Of a stretch of DNA of 64,000 nt, positions 17,250 through 25,339 are shown in pieces. Below the pieces are notes generated by a model. It saw only the letters and a program-made list of their open reading frames with translations, ran no database searches and had not been told where the DNA came from. Each line of letters starts with the position of its first letter. The first letter of the stretch is position 1. This DNA is from DATJPY01 sp035506135 (GTDB taxonomy: Bacteria; Myxococcota_A; UBA9160; PR03): assembly GCA_035506135.1 (NCBI GenBank), contig DATJPY010000067.1, positions 4,346-68,345 on the forward strand. Reading direction: 5' to 3'. A program made the translations under genes and the position numbers.

Positions 17250-18490
17250 ACGCGTCGCGAGCGGCGCGGTGGGCATGCCTCTCCAGCTGCGCTCTGCTGG
17301 CATTCGGCCTGGGTGCCAGGGCCGACGACGTGCCGCCGGAGGCGGTGGTCGCGATATTTCCGTTCGGGACCGGCGATCGGGCCAGCCAGATTGTGCTGAA
17401 TATCGCGGCTGACGGGACCCCTCCCTGCGAGCTGCTCGTCGCGACTGGCTCGAGCTATTCCGCTGCATCCGGGCGGGCAATCTCGCGCCTGAACGAGGCC
17501 CTCGGTCGTATCGGCCGCGTTCCCTTCAGCGCAGCGACTGCGTTGCAGAGTGGTTGGCTCAACCTTCATGAGAGGATCTTCCACCAGTTCAATGACAAGG
17601 AGTGCTCTGGGGTAATCGGTGGCAGTTTGCTGCGCGACTACGTTGTCGACCTCGACTTCGCTGCGAAGCGCGTTCGATTTCTCGATCCGCTGAAATTCGC
17701 GACTGCGGAGTCGACCCAGGATCCGCAAGAGGCGGTGATTCCGATCCAAATGCACAGTGACGTTCCGTCGATCACGATCGAGATCGACAGGAAGCCGGTC
17801 GATGTCTTCCTTGCCACCGAAGCGTTCCCTGCCGTGGCGCTTTCGAACAGGTCGGCCGCGCGGATCGGGATCGACACGGACGCTCTCCCGCGCGGGCTCG
17901 ACTCGAAGTTGGTCGGCCGCAACACAGCACGCGTCAGACCCCTGGAAGTGACGACTCTCCGCATCGGCGGCTTGGGCTTCGAATCAGTTCCGGGGATCGT
18001 CGCGCCTCATGACCTGTATTTCGTGGGCGGCCACGCGAGCGACTCGGGCATTGGATACGACCTGATCTCCTCTCTTCGCGTTCGCATCGACTATGCGCGC
18101 AGACGCCTTTGGATCCGGAAGGAGAGCAGCACCGTCAGGTTTCTCGGCGTGGACTATGCAGTCGCTCGACAGGTCGGTGTCCTCATTTTCCCGACCGATC
18201 TTCCCCCGCTGGTAGAAGTCATCCGGGTTCTCCCCGGCACGCCCGCAGAGCGGATGGGCTTGCTCCCGGGAGATATCTTTGCGCCTCACGTGGACAATGG
18301 CAGCCACTTGGACGAGCGCCAGATCGAGGCGCTCAGGTGGGGGAAGTCATGCACGAGCTCCACGCCGATCGAGATCACCGAGGCGATCCGGGCGGGCGAA
18401 CCAGTGCGCATACTCCGCAACACCGAAGGTCGATATCGGGAGCTCGATCTCCAGGGGCCGACTACCACGACCGGCTCGGTGACGCACTGA
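17246..18490 (+). CDS. catalytically dead paralogue of the upstream aspartyl protease
   Basis: A 414-residue tandem paralogue starting at GTG 17246, which overlaps the previous stop as GTGA. The signal peptide is followed by the same mature start, RADDVPPEAV, and the same order of lobes and PDZ domain. Both catalytic triads are altered at the aspartate: LLVATGSSYS (Ala66 for Asp) and VFLATEAFPA (Ala190 for Asp, with Gly also lost). The structural motifs around them survive (GVIGGSLLRDYVVDLDF, SGIGYDLISSLRVRIDY). The frame is intact over 414 codons. The DNA looks less GC-biased and less codon-biased than its neighbours. This is best read as a pseudoprotease, perhaps an inhibitor, chaperone or substrate-binding partner of the active enzyme. 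A gene in early decay is the alternative. Confidence 0.8.
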   Translation: MNASRAARWACLSSCALLAFGLGARADDVPPEAVVAIFPFGTGDRASQIVLNIAADGTPPCELLVATGSSYSAASGRAISRLNEALGRIGRVPFSAATALQSGWLNLHERIFHQFNDKECSGVIGGSLLRDYVVDLDFAAKRVRFLDPLKFATAESTQDPQEAVIPIQMHSDVPSITIEIDRKPVDVFLATEAFPAVALSNRSAARIGIDTDALPRGLDSKLVGRNTARVRPLEVTTLRIGGLGFESVPGIVAPHDLYFVGGHASDSGIGYDLISSLRVRIDYARRRLWIRKESSTVRFLGVDYAVARQVGVLIFPTDLPPLVEVIRVLPGTPAERMGLLPGDIFAPHVDNGSHLDERQIEALRWGKSCTSSTPIEITEAIRAGEPVRILRNTEGRYRELDLQGPTTTTGSVTH

Positions 18491-18533
18491 CGCGCGGTGA
18501 CCGCGTCCTCGCTTGGTTGCTATTCGTATTCCT

Positions 18534-19400
18534 GTGACGGCGGCCGAGGCACATCACGGAGATCCGCTGCGAAGCCTACTCGACCACCTCGATCTCGCGC
18601 CGCTCGGCGGCGACCGCTTCGAGGCGCGGGCCGGCGGGGGGATGCGGCGGCTGTTCGGCGGGCTGATCGCGGCGCAGTCGGCCGTGGCCGCCGCGCACAC
18701 CGTCGAGGGTCCGCGCCTGCACTCGCTGCACGGCTACTTCCTGCGCCCGGGCCGCCCCGGCGTGCCGCTGCGCTTCGAGGTCGTGCGGCTGCGCGACGGG
18801 CGAAGCTTCGCGACGCGGCGGGTGGTGGCGCTCCAGCACGGCGAGGCGATCTTCGAGCTGGCCGCGAGCTTCACCGCGCACGAGGAGGGGGTGGCGCACG
18901 CCTTCGAACCGCCGCCCGAGGCCGTGCCCGCGCCCGAGGGATTGCCGGACTGGGAGACGCTGCGCCCGCTCGAGACGGGCGAGGGGCCGCGGCCGCCCGA
19001 TGCCATCGAGGTGCGCGTCTGCGAGCCGGCGGACGACCGCCCGGGGGCGCGGCCGCCGCCACACCGGACGGTGTGGATGCGCCCGCGCGGGACGCCGCCG
19101 GAGGATCCCACCGCGCACGCGGCGCTGCTCGTCTATGCCAGCGACCGCACGCTGCTGCGCACCGCGGCGCGGCTGCACGGCGCGCTGCGCGAGAGGCTTC
19201 CCGCGAGCCTCGACCACGCCGTCTGGCTGCACCGGCCGGCGCGCTTCGACGACTGGATCCTCTACGCGACGGAGTCGCCGATCGCCTCCGGCGGGCGCGC
19301 CTGGGTCGTCGGGCGCATGCTCTCGCGCCGCGGCGAGCGCCTCGCGACGGTGACGCAGGAAGGGCTCCTGCGCCGGCCGCGCGCAGCGCGGCAGGGCTGA
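18534..19400 (+). CDS. tesB: acyl-CoA thioesterase II (TesB) family
   Basis: A 288-residue double-hotdog thioesterase that hydrolyses acyl-CoA to free acid and CoA. The N-terminal hotdog starts LRSLLDHLDLAPLGGDRFEA and includes RRLFGGLIAAQSAVAAAHTV and the signature LHSLHGYFLRPGRPGVPL. The second hotdog contains AALLVYASDRTLLRTAARLHG, with the aspartate used by TesB, and the terminal LDHAVWLHRPARFDDWILY. GTG 18534 is chosen because homologues begin close to that point. TTG 18513 is in frame and possible. No strong ribosome binding site is seen for either. The potassium channel gene follows by six bases. Confidence 0.85.
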   Translation: MTAAEAHHGDPLRSLLDHLDLAPLGGDRFEARAGGGMRRLFGGLIAAQSAVAAAHTVEGPRLHSLHGYFLRPGRPGVPLRFEVVRLRDGRSFATRRVVALQHGEAIFELAASFTAHEEGVAHAFEPPPEAVPAPEGLPDWETLRPLETGEGPRPPDAIEVRVCEPADDRPGARPPPHRTVWMRPRGTPPEDPTAHAALLVYASDRTLLRTAARLHGALRERLPASLDHAVWLHRPARFDDWILYATESPIASGGRAWVVGRMLSRRGERLATVTQEGLLRRPRAARQG

Positions 19401-19406
19401 CCCTCG

Positions 19407-20276
19407 ATGGCCGGTGCGCCGAAGCGCCTGATCGACCGCAGCGGGCGCGCGATGGTGATCCGGGTCGGCGTGCGCACCCGGCTCCGCGACGATGCCTACT
19501 ACTGGCTGCTGCGCATGCCGTGGCGCTGGCTCGTCCCGCTGATGTTCGGCGCCTGGCTCGCCATCATCGCCGTCTTCGCCGTCCTCTTCTGGCTCGACCC
19601 CGACTCCGTCGCGGGCGTGCGCCCCGGCCACTTCGGCGACGTGCTGTTCTTCAGTGTCGAGACGCTCGCCACGATCGGCTACGGCTACGCCGCGCCGCAC
19701 AGCTTCTACGGCCACGTGCTCGTCACGATCGAGGCGTTCCTCGGCATGCTGGCGATCGCGGTCGCCACGGGGCTCACCTTCGCCAAGTTCTCGCGCCCCA
19801 CGGCGCGCGTCATCTTCAGCGATCGCGCCGTCGTGTCGACGCACGACGGCGTCTGCATGCTGATGATCCGCATGGCCAACGCCCGCGAGAGCCAGATCGT
19901 CGAGGCGAACGTGCGGCTCTCGCTGGCGGTCGACGAGACCACCCTCGAGGGCCGCGCCTGGCGGCGCTTCCACGATCTGCGGCTGGTGCGCCCGAACACG
20001 CCGCTCTTCGGCCTGACGTGGAGCGCGATGCACTCCATCGACGAGGGGAGCCCGCTCCACGGCGCCAGCCAGGCCTCGCTCGAGGCGTCGCGCGCGGAGC
20101 TGATCGTGAGCTTCACCGGCACCGAGGAGACCTTCGGGCAGACGGTCCACGCGCGCACCGCCTACGTGCCCGCCGAGATCGTCTGGGGCGCCCGCTTCGC
20201 CGACGTCTTCGAGGAGACGCCGGAGGGCCGTCGCGTGAACTACGCGCGGCTCCACGAGGTCGAGCCCGCTGACTAG
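19407..20276 (+). CDS. inward-rectifier potassium channel, KirBac type
   Basis: A 289-residue prokaryotic Kir channel subunit. A slide helix near residues 30 to 42 (DAYYWLLRMPWRWLV) precedes outer helix TM1 (about 43 to 62). A pore helix and the selectivity filter TIGYG (89 to 93) follow, then inner helix TM2 with a glycine hinge (LVTIEAFLGMLAIAVATG). The remaining 170 residues form the cytoplasmic immunoglobulin-like Kir domain (SDRAVVSTHDGVCMLMIRMA). It would assemble as a tetramer in the inner membrane. Its stop TAG shares a CTAG palindrome with the stop of the convergent kinase gene. Confidence 0.93.
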   Translation: MAGAPKRLIDRSGRAMVIRVGVRTRLRDDAYYWLLRMPWRWLVPLMFGAWLAIIAVFAVLFWLDPDSVAGVRPGHFGDVLFFSVETLATIGYGYAAPHSFYGHVLVTIEAFLGMLAIAVATGLTFAKFSRPTARVIFSDRAVVSTHDGVCMLMIRMANARESQIVEANVRLSLAVDETTLEGRAWRRFHDLRLVRPNTPLFGLTWSAMHSIDEGSPLHGASQASLEASRAELIVSFTGTEETFGQTVHARTAYVPAEIVWGARFADVFEETPEGRRVNYARLHEVEPAD

Positions 20277-22099
20277 GAGACCGAGGACTCGATCGCCCGC
20301 AGCCGGGCCTCGACGTCGCCCGCCGAGGCGGGGCGGTCCTCGGGCCGCTTGGCGAGGAGCTGAAGCACCAGCTCGGCCATCGCGTCCGGGATCCCCTTCG
20401 CGAGCCCGCGCGGGTCGGGCGGAGGCGCGCGGCGATGCTGGTCGGCCAGGTCGCCGTCCTGGAACGGAAGCGCGCCCGTCAGCAGCTCGAAGAGCGTGAC
20501 GCCGAAGGCGTAGAGATCGGCGCGCCCGTCGACCTCGAGGCCCTGGGACTGCTCGGGCGCCATGTACGACGGCGTGCCGCCGATCAGTGTCGCGCGCCGG
20601 CGGACCTCTTCGAGCATCTTGGCGAGGCCGAAGTCCATGATCTTGAGCGAGTGGCTGCGCAGCACGAACAGGTTGGCGGTCTTGATGTCGCGATGCACGA
20701 CGCCGCGCTCGTGCGCGTAGGCGAGGCCGGCCGCGACCTGCTGGCCCAGCCAGGCGACCGGCTTCGCCGCGAAGCGGCCGCGGCGCTGAAGGAGGCCGAG
20801 CAGCGGCTTGCCCTCGAGGAACTCCATCGTGATGAAGTAGCTGCCCGCCTCCTGGTCGACGTCGAACACGGTAACGATGTGCGGATGGTTGAGGCGCGCC
20901 GCGCTGCGCGCCTCGCGCAGCAGCAGATCGACCGCGCGCGGGTGCTCGCGCAGGCTGTCGGAGATGCGCTTCAGCGCGACGATGCGATCGAGCCGCGTGT
21001 CGCGCGCGCGATACACCACCGCCATGCCGCCGCGGCCCACCTCCTCGAGGATCTCGTAGCGGCTCGCCACGGGGTGCTTCGCCGGCGCGTGCGGCCGCGC
21101 CTCGGCGGCGGCGTCGGCCTCGATCCGCTTGCGCAGCTCCTCGATGCGCGTAGCGAGGTGCGGGACCGCCGGCTCGCGCAGCCGCGCCGCCTCGAGCGCC
21201 TCCAGCGCGAGATCGGCGCGTCCCTCCTCGACCAGCGCCTCCGCCGCCTCGAGGGGATCCGGCGCGGTGGGCGCGAAGGCGAAGTCGAGGCGCAGGGTGC
21301 GGCCGGGCTCGACGCGCGCGGCGCGCTGCGCGAAGCAGGGCAGGACGCGGTCGCCGCCCGGGTCGCGCAGCTCGCCCTCGACGACGATCCAGTAGCGACG
21401 GGCTGCGAGCTTCGAGAACTGGGCCTCGCGAGTGACGAGGAAGCGCTCCGTGCGCGTCGACTTGGGCGCGAGCGCGGGAGCCGTCGCGGTCGCGCTGGGC
21501 ACCCCGGCGCGGCGCTCCGACGGCTTCGGCTCGGCGCTCCGCGCCACCCGCACGCGGAAGTTGCCGCGCTGGTCGGGCGGATAGTCGATCACCACCACGA
21601 GGTCGCCGCGCCGGCGCATCCGCGCCCAGAGCCGGGCGGCCCCGATCGCGAGGGCAAGGAGCGCGGCCAGGTTCGCGAGCTTGCGCGCGAGCGGGTGCGC
21701 GGAGCTGGCTGCGGGGGTCGCTGCGGCCGTGGATCCCGATGCCTGCGCGGGAGTGGGCTCCGCGGGCGCGGCCTCGGCCGGCGCGTTCGGCGCGGGGCTG
21801 AGCGGCGCCTCGGGAGCGGCGCTCGGCCGGGGCTCGGACGGCTCCGACGGGAGCTGCGAGAGCGCCTCGCCCTGCGGCTCATCCGGGCTCGTCTGCGGAC
21901 TCTGCTGCGGGTCCTGCGGCGGGTCGTCGGGGCGTCGCGCCGGGCGCGCGGCGCGCCCGCGGGTGATGCCGAGCTCGCGCAGCACGGGGTAGAGCCTGCG
22001 CGGATACCAGTCGTCGCCGCGCGCATCCGGAGGCAGCGCGAGCGCTGCGAGGAGCAACACCTGGACGAGAGCGGCTGCGCGCCTGCTGCCCGAGTCCAC
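20273..22099 (-). CDS. membrane-anchored Ser/Thr protein kinase with C-terminal catalytic domain
   Basis: A 608-residue Hanks-type kinase starting at GTG 22099 behind a GGAGG. Domain order is unusual. A signal peptide (1 to about 28) is followed by a Pro/Ala-rich, probably periplasmic segment to about residue 135. One transmembrane helix comes next (about 139 to 158), then a beta-rich region (DLVVVIDYPPDQRGNFRVRV) and a short TPR-like helix pair (about 285 to 320). The kinase domain runs from 349 to the end. Kinase motifs are complete: GRGGMAVVYRA, VALKR, VVHRDIKTANLFV, IMDFGLAK and MAPEQ. Most bacterial membrane kinases have the catalytic domain first and sensors after the helix; this one is reversed. 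Confidence 0.88.
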   Translation of the reverse strand: MDSGSRRAAALVQVLLLAALALPPDARGDDWYPRRLYPVLRELGITRGRAARPARRPDDPPQDPQQSPQTSPDEPQGEALSQLPSEPSEPRPSAAPEAPLSPAPNAPAEAAPAEPTPAQASGSTAAATPAASSAHPLARKLANLAALLALAIGAARLWARMRRRGDLVVVIDYPPDQRGNFRVRVARSAEPKPSERRAGVPSATATAPALAPKSTRTERFLVTREAQFSKLAARRYWIVVEGELRDPGGDRVLPCFAQRAARVEPGRTLRLDFAFAPTAPDPLEAAEALVEEGRADLALEALEAARLREPAVPHLATRIEELRKRIEADAAAEARPHAPAKHPVASRYEILEEVGRGGMAVVYRARDTRLDRIVALKRISDSLREHPRAVDLLLREARSAARLNHPHIVTVFDVDQEAGSYFITMEFLEGKPLLGLLQRRGRFAAKPVAWLGQQVAAGLAYAHERGVVHRDIKTANLFVLRSHSLKIMDFGLAKMLEEVRRRATLIGGTPSYMAPEQSQGLEVDGRADLYAFGVTLFELLTGALPFQDGDLADQHRRAPPPDPRGLAKGIPDAMAELVLQLLAKRPEDRPASAGDVEARLRAIESSVS

Positions 22100-22227
22100 G
22101 GTCCTCCCTCCATCCCCAGGGGCCGACCCGCCCGCTCGATGAACTGGAGGGCCAGGCGCTGCGCGCCCGGCGTACGGATCGGGCCGACGGCACCCGGGCT
22201 GAAGCCGTCACGCGGTAGAGTCGGCGC

Positions 22228-22977
22228 GTGCCGAGGGTCGGCCTCTTCATCCCCTGCTACGTCGATCAGCTCGCTCCCGGGGTGGGCGTCGCCACGGTGG
22301 ACGTGCTCGAGCGCGCAGGGTGCGAGGTCGACTACGACCCGGACCAGACCTGCTGCGGGCAGCCCTTCCTGAACCTGGGGCTCGCCGACGAGGCCGCCCG
22401 CCTCGCGCGCCGCCACCTCGAGCGCTTCGCCCGCCATGACGCCGTCGTGTGTCCATCGGCGAGCTGCGTCGCGACGGTGCGACGCCACTACGGGGCGCTC
22501 GAGGTCGGGGAGGACGACGCGGGCCGGCGCACCCGCGCTCGCACGTTCGAGCTCTCCGAGTACCTGGTCGACGTGCTGGGCCGCATCGACCTCGCCGCTC
22601 GCTTCCCCCACCGCGTGGCGCTGCTCCCGAGCTGTCACGGGCTGCGCGAGCTCGGCCTCGGCCGGCCGAGCGAGGCGGTGGGCGGGCCGCCGCAGATCGG
22701 CGCCACCGAGCGGCTGCTGCGCGCGGTCGAGGGCCTGGAGCTCGTCTTCGCGTCGCGGCCCGACGAGTGCTGCGGCTTCGGCGGCGCCTTCTCGGTCGAG
22801 TTCCCCGAGGTCTCGGGGCGGATCGGGCGCGCCCGCCTCGCCGATCTCGCCGCCACCGGCGCCGCGTACGTCACCGCCACCGACGCGGGCTGTCTGCTGC
22901 ACCTCGACGGGATCCGGCGGCGGCAGGGCAGGGGGCCCGAGGCGATCCACCTGGCGGAGATCCTGGCGAGTCGATGA
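22228..22977 (+). CDS. lutA: L-lactate utilization protein LutA-like (CCG-domain Fe-S protein)
   Basis: A 249-residue cysteine-rich protein with two CCG domains: DQTCCGQPFLN and SASCVAT in the first half, SCHGLRE and ECCGFGGAFS in the second. These ligate an iron-sulfur cluster as in LutA, LldE and heterodisulfide reductase subunit B. LutABC oxidises L-lactate in Bacillus and relatives. lutB and lutC lie further along the same strand, from 23978, but a nitronate monooxygenase gene on the opposite strand intervenes. Its TGA stop forms one end of a perfect 13-bp stem that reaches the stop of that gene, so readthrough into lutB is unlikely. Confidence 0.87.
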   Translation: MPRVGLFIPCYVDQLAPGVGVATVDVLERAGCEVDYDPDQTCCGQPFLNLGLADEAARLARRHLERFARHDAVVCPSASCVATVRRHYGALEVGEDDAGRRTRARTFELSEYLVDVLGRIDLAARFPHRVALLPSCHGLRELGLGRPSEAVGGPPQIGATERLLRAVEGLELVFASRPDECCGFGGAFSVEFPEVSGRIGRARLADLAATGAAYVTATDAGCLLHLDGIRRRQGRGPEAIHLAEILASR

Positions 22978-23004
22978 CCCGGTCCGCAGGCGCGGACCGG
23001 GTCA
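22975..23004. terminator. perfect hairpin spanning both convergent stop codons
   Basis: The sequence TGACCCGGTCCGC, a four-base AGGC loop, then the exact reverse complement forms a 13-bp perfect stem. Its outer three bases are the TGA stop of lutA on one strand and the TGA stop of the nitronate monooxygenase gene on the other. The stem is nearly all G-C. There is no T-run on either side, so intrinsic termination in the classical sense is unproven, but a bidirectional terminator or 3'-end stabiliser is the natural reading. Confidence 0.75.
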
Positions 23005-23961
23005 GGGCGCGGCGGGGTAGCGGGCGTGGAGTCGCTCGAGCACCGCGAGGCACTCCGAAGCCGTCTCCCGCAGGATCTCGGCCACCGGCCGCACCGCGTC
23101 GATGCGCCCCGCCACCTGTCCCGCGAGCGCGATGCTCGCCTCCATGTCGCCGCCGAAGTAGAGCTTCATCACGCGCTCGCGATCGCCGAACTCGCTCATC
23201 GCGTTGTGCTCGGCGTGCTCGAGCGACTCGGAGCGCGCCGTGCGCAGCGCGCGCAGGCCCGGCCCGAAGCGGCGGTTCAGGAAGATGGTGTCGGTCTCGG
23301 CGGCCGCGACGATCGCGCGCTTCCAGTTCTCGTGGACCGGCGACTCCCGCGACGAGACCATGCGGGTGCCCATCTGGATGCCCTCTGCGCCGAGCGCGAA
23401 CGCCGCGGCCATGGTGGCGCCGTCGAGCATGCCGCCCGCCGCGACGATCGGGACCGAGACCCGGGAGGCCACGAGCGGCAGCAGCACCAGGCTCGACACG
23501 TCGCGCGGGTTCTTGAAGCCGCCGCCCTCGCCGCCCTCGACCACCAGGCCGTCGACGCCGGCGGCCACCGCCTTCAGCGCGCCGCGCAGCGTCGGCACCA
23601 CGTGGAAGACGATGAGGCCCGCGGCCTTCAGCGACGCGGTGTAGCGCGTCGGGTCGCCCGCGGAGGTGGTGACGAACCGGACGCCCTGCCCGGCGACGAA
23701 GTCGACGATGTTCGGGTCGCGCACGAAGGCCTGCGCGATGTTGACGCCGAACGGCTTGTCGGTGAGATCGCGCATCTTGCGGATCTCGTCCTTCACCGCG
23801 TCCAGCTCGCCCGAGGAGGTCTCGATGATGCCGAGGCCGCCCGCGTTCGAAACGGCCGACGCGAGCTGAGCGCGCGCGATCCAACCCATCGGAGCCTGGA
23901 TGATCGGGAGCTCGACGCCGAGCAGCTCGGTGACTCGGTTCGCGAATCGCATTCGCGCCAT
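23002..23961 (-). CDS. nitronate monooxygenase (2-nitropropane dioxygenase-like)
   Basis: A 319-residue FMN-dependent TIM-barrel enzyme of the NMO/NPD family. It shows LPIIQAPMGWIARAQLASAV near the N-terminus and the FMN phosphate-binding pattern VPIVAAGGMLDGATMAAAFA with EGIQMGTRMVSS. The loop VVEGGEGGGFKN replaces the His-containing AQGXXAGGHXG motif of true nitronate monooxygenases, so the chemistry may differ (some members are 2-enoyl or trans-enoyl reductase-like). Start is ATG 23961; ATG 23952 is an alternative. It runs opposite to, and between, lutA and lutBC. Confidence 0.82.
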   Translation of the reverse strand: MARMRFANRVTELLGVELPIIQAPMGWIARAQLASAVSNAGGLGIIETSSGELDAVKDEIRKMRDLTDKPFGVNIAQAFVRDPNIVDFVAGQGVRFVTTSAGDPTRYTASLKAAGLIVFHVVPTLRGALKAVAAGVDGLVVEGGEGGGFKNPRDVSSLVLLPLVASRVSVPIVAAGGMLDGATMAAAFALGAEGIQMGTRMVSSRESPVHENWKRAIVAAAETDTIFLNRRFGPGLRALRTARSESLEHAEHNAMSEFGDRERVMKLYFGGDMEASIALAGQVAGRIDAVRPVAEILRETASECLAVLERLHARYPAAP

Positions 23962-23977
23962 CCTATCATGCCGCCCC

Positions 23978-25339
23978 GTGGTGCTCCCGCTCGACCTGCA
24001 GGCGCGCGCCGTACTGCCCGACGACGAGGCCGTGGCCCGCCACGATGCGTCGGTCTGGGCGCTCCGCCGGAAGCGCGACGCGGCCGCCGCCGCGGTCCCC
24101 GACTTCGAGGCGCTGCGGGAGCGAGCCGCCGCGATCAAGGACCACGCGCTCGATCACCTCGACGTGTACCTCGAGCGCTTCGAGGCGCGCGCCCGCGAGG
24201 CCGGCGCCGTGGTGCACTGGGCCGAGGACGCGGCGGCCCTGCGCGGGATCGCATCACGCCTGCTCGCCGAGCGCCGGGTGGAGCGCGTCGTGAAGAGCAA
24301 GTCGATGCTGACCGAGGAGTGCGCGCTCAATCCGCACCTCGAGGCGCGCGGCATCGAGGTGGTGGACACCGACCTCGGCGAGCGCATCGTGCAGCTCGGG
24401 GGGGAGCCCCCGTCGCACCTGATCGTGCCCGCCATCCACAGGACGCGCGCGGAGATCGGCGCGCTGTTCCACCACCGGATGGGGAGCCCGGAGGGAGAGA
24501 CCGACCCGGAGCGGCTCATGGCGCACGCGCGCGGCGACCTTCGCCGGCGCTTCCTCCGCGCGCAGGCGGGGATCACCGGCGTCAACTTCGCGGTCGCCGA
24601 GACGGGCTCGCTCGTGATCGTCACGAACGAGGGCAACGCGGACCTCGGTACCAGCCTGCCGCCGCTCCACGTGGCCTGCGTCGGGATCGAGAAGCTCGTG
24701 CCGACGCTCGACGATGCGGCGGTGCTGCTGCGGCTCCTGGCGCGCAGCGCCACCGGGCAGGCGGCGAGCGCCTACACCAGCGTGCTCACCGGGCCGCGCC
24801 CGGGCGGCGAGCTGCACGTGATCCTGGTCGACAACGGGCGGAGCCGGCTCCTCGCGAGCCCGGGCCACCGCCGGGCGCTGCGCTGCATCCGCTGCGGTGC
24901 CTGCCTCAACACGTGTCCGGTGTACCGGCGCGCGGGCGGGCACGCCTACGGCGGCGCGGTGGGCGGGCCGATCGGCTCGGTGCTCGCGCCGCTGCGCGAG
25001 GCGAGCGCGCTCCCGTACGCGTCGTCGCTGTGCGGGAGCTGCACCGCCGTGTGCCCCGTGCGCATCGATCTCCACGAGCAGCTCCTGGCGTGGCGCCGTG
25101 AGGCGCCCGCGGCGCCGCCCGGCCTGCTGCACGGCGCGCGCGTGGCGGCGGCGCTGATGGAGCGGCCGCGGCTCTATCGCGCGGCCGGCCGTGCCGCGCG
25201 CCTCCTCTGGCCGCTCCTGCGCCGCGCTGGCCGGCGCGGGCCCGCGGCGGCGTGGCTGCGCGCCCGCGAGCTGCCTCCCCACCCGGGCGCGCGCTTCGGG
25301 GCGCTCTTCGCCCGGCGCGCGCGCGAGGGGCGCCGGTGA
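23978..25339 (+). CDS. lutB: LutB-like iron-sulfur lactate utilization protein
   Basis: A 453-residue protein with an N-terminal LUD domain (TGVNFAVAETGSLVIVTNEG is its signature) and a C-terminal ferredoxin domain. Two 4Fe-4S motifs are visible: CIRCGACLNTCPVY and CGSCTAVCPVRI. This is the LutB/LldF layout. Start GTG 23978 lies 16 bases from the divergent nitronate monooxygenase start, so both promoters must overlap or lie inside coding DNA. The C-terminal tail is arginine-rich. The stop overlaps lutC as GTGA. Confidence 0.9.
   Translation: MVLPLDLQARAVLPDDEAVARHDASVWALRRKRDAAAAAVPDFEALRERAAAIKDHALDHLDVYLERFEARAREAGAVVHWAEDAAALRGIASRLLAERRVERVVKSKSMLTEECALNPHLEARGIEVVDTDLGERIVQLGGEPPSHLIVPAIHRTRAEIGALFHHRMGSPEGETDPERLMAHARGDLRRRFLRAQAGITGVNFAVAETGSLVIVTNEGNADLGTSLPPLHVACVGIEKLVPTLDDAAVLLRLLARSATGQAASAYTSVLTGPRPGGELHVILVDNGRSRLLASPGHRRALRCIRCGACLNTCPVYRRAGGHAYGGAVGGPIGSVLAPLREASALPYASSLCGSCTAVCPVRIDLHEQLLAWRREAPAAPPGLLHGARVAAALMERPRLYRAAGRAARLLWPLLRRAGRRGPAAAWLRARELPPHPGARFGALFARRAREGRR

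Noticed and set aside
23962..24138. Longer N-terminus for the nitronate monooxygenase from an upstream start
   Set aside because: It would overlap lutB by about 160 bases and add residues with no resemblance to the family; the conserved start is at ATG 23961 or 23952.
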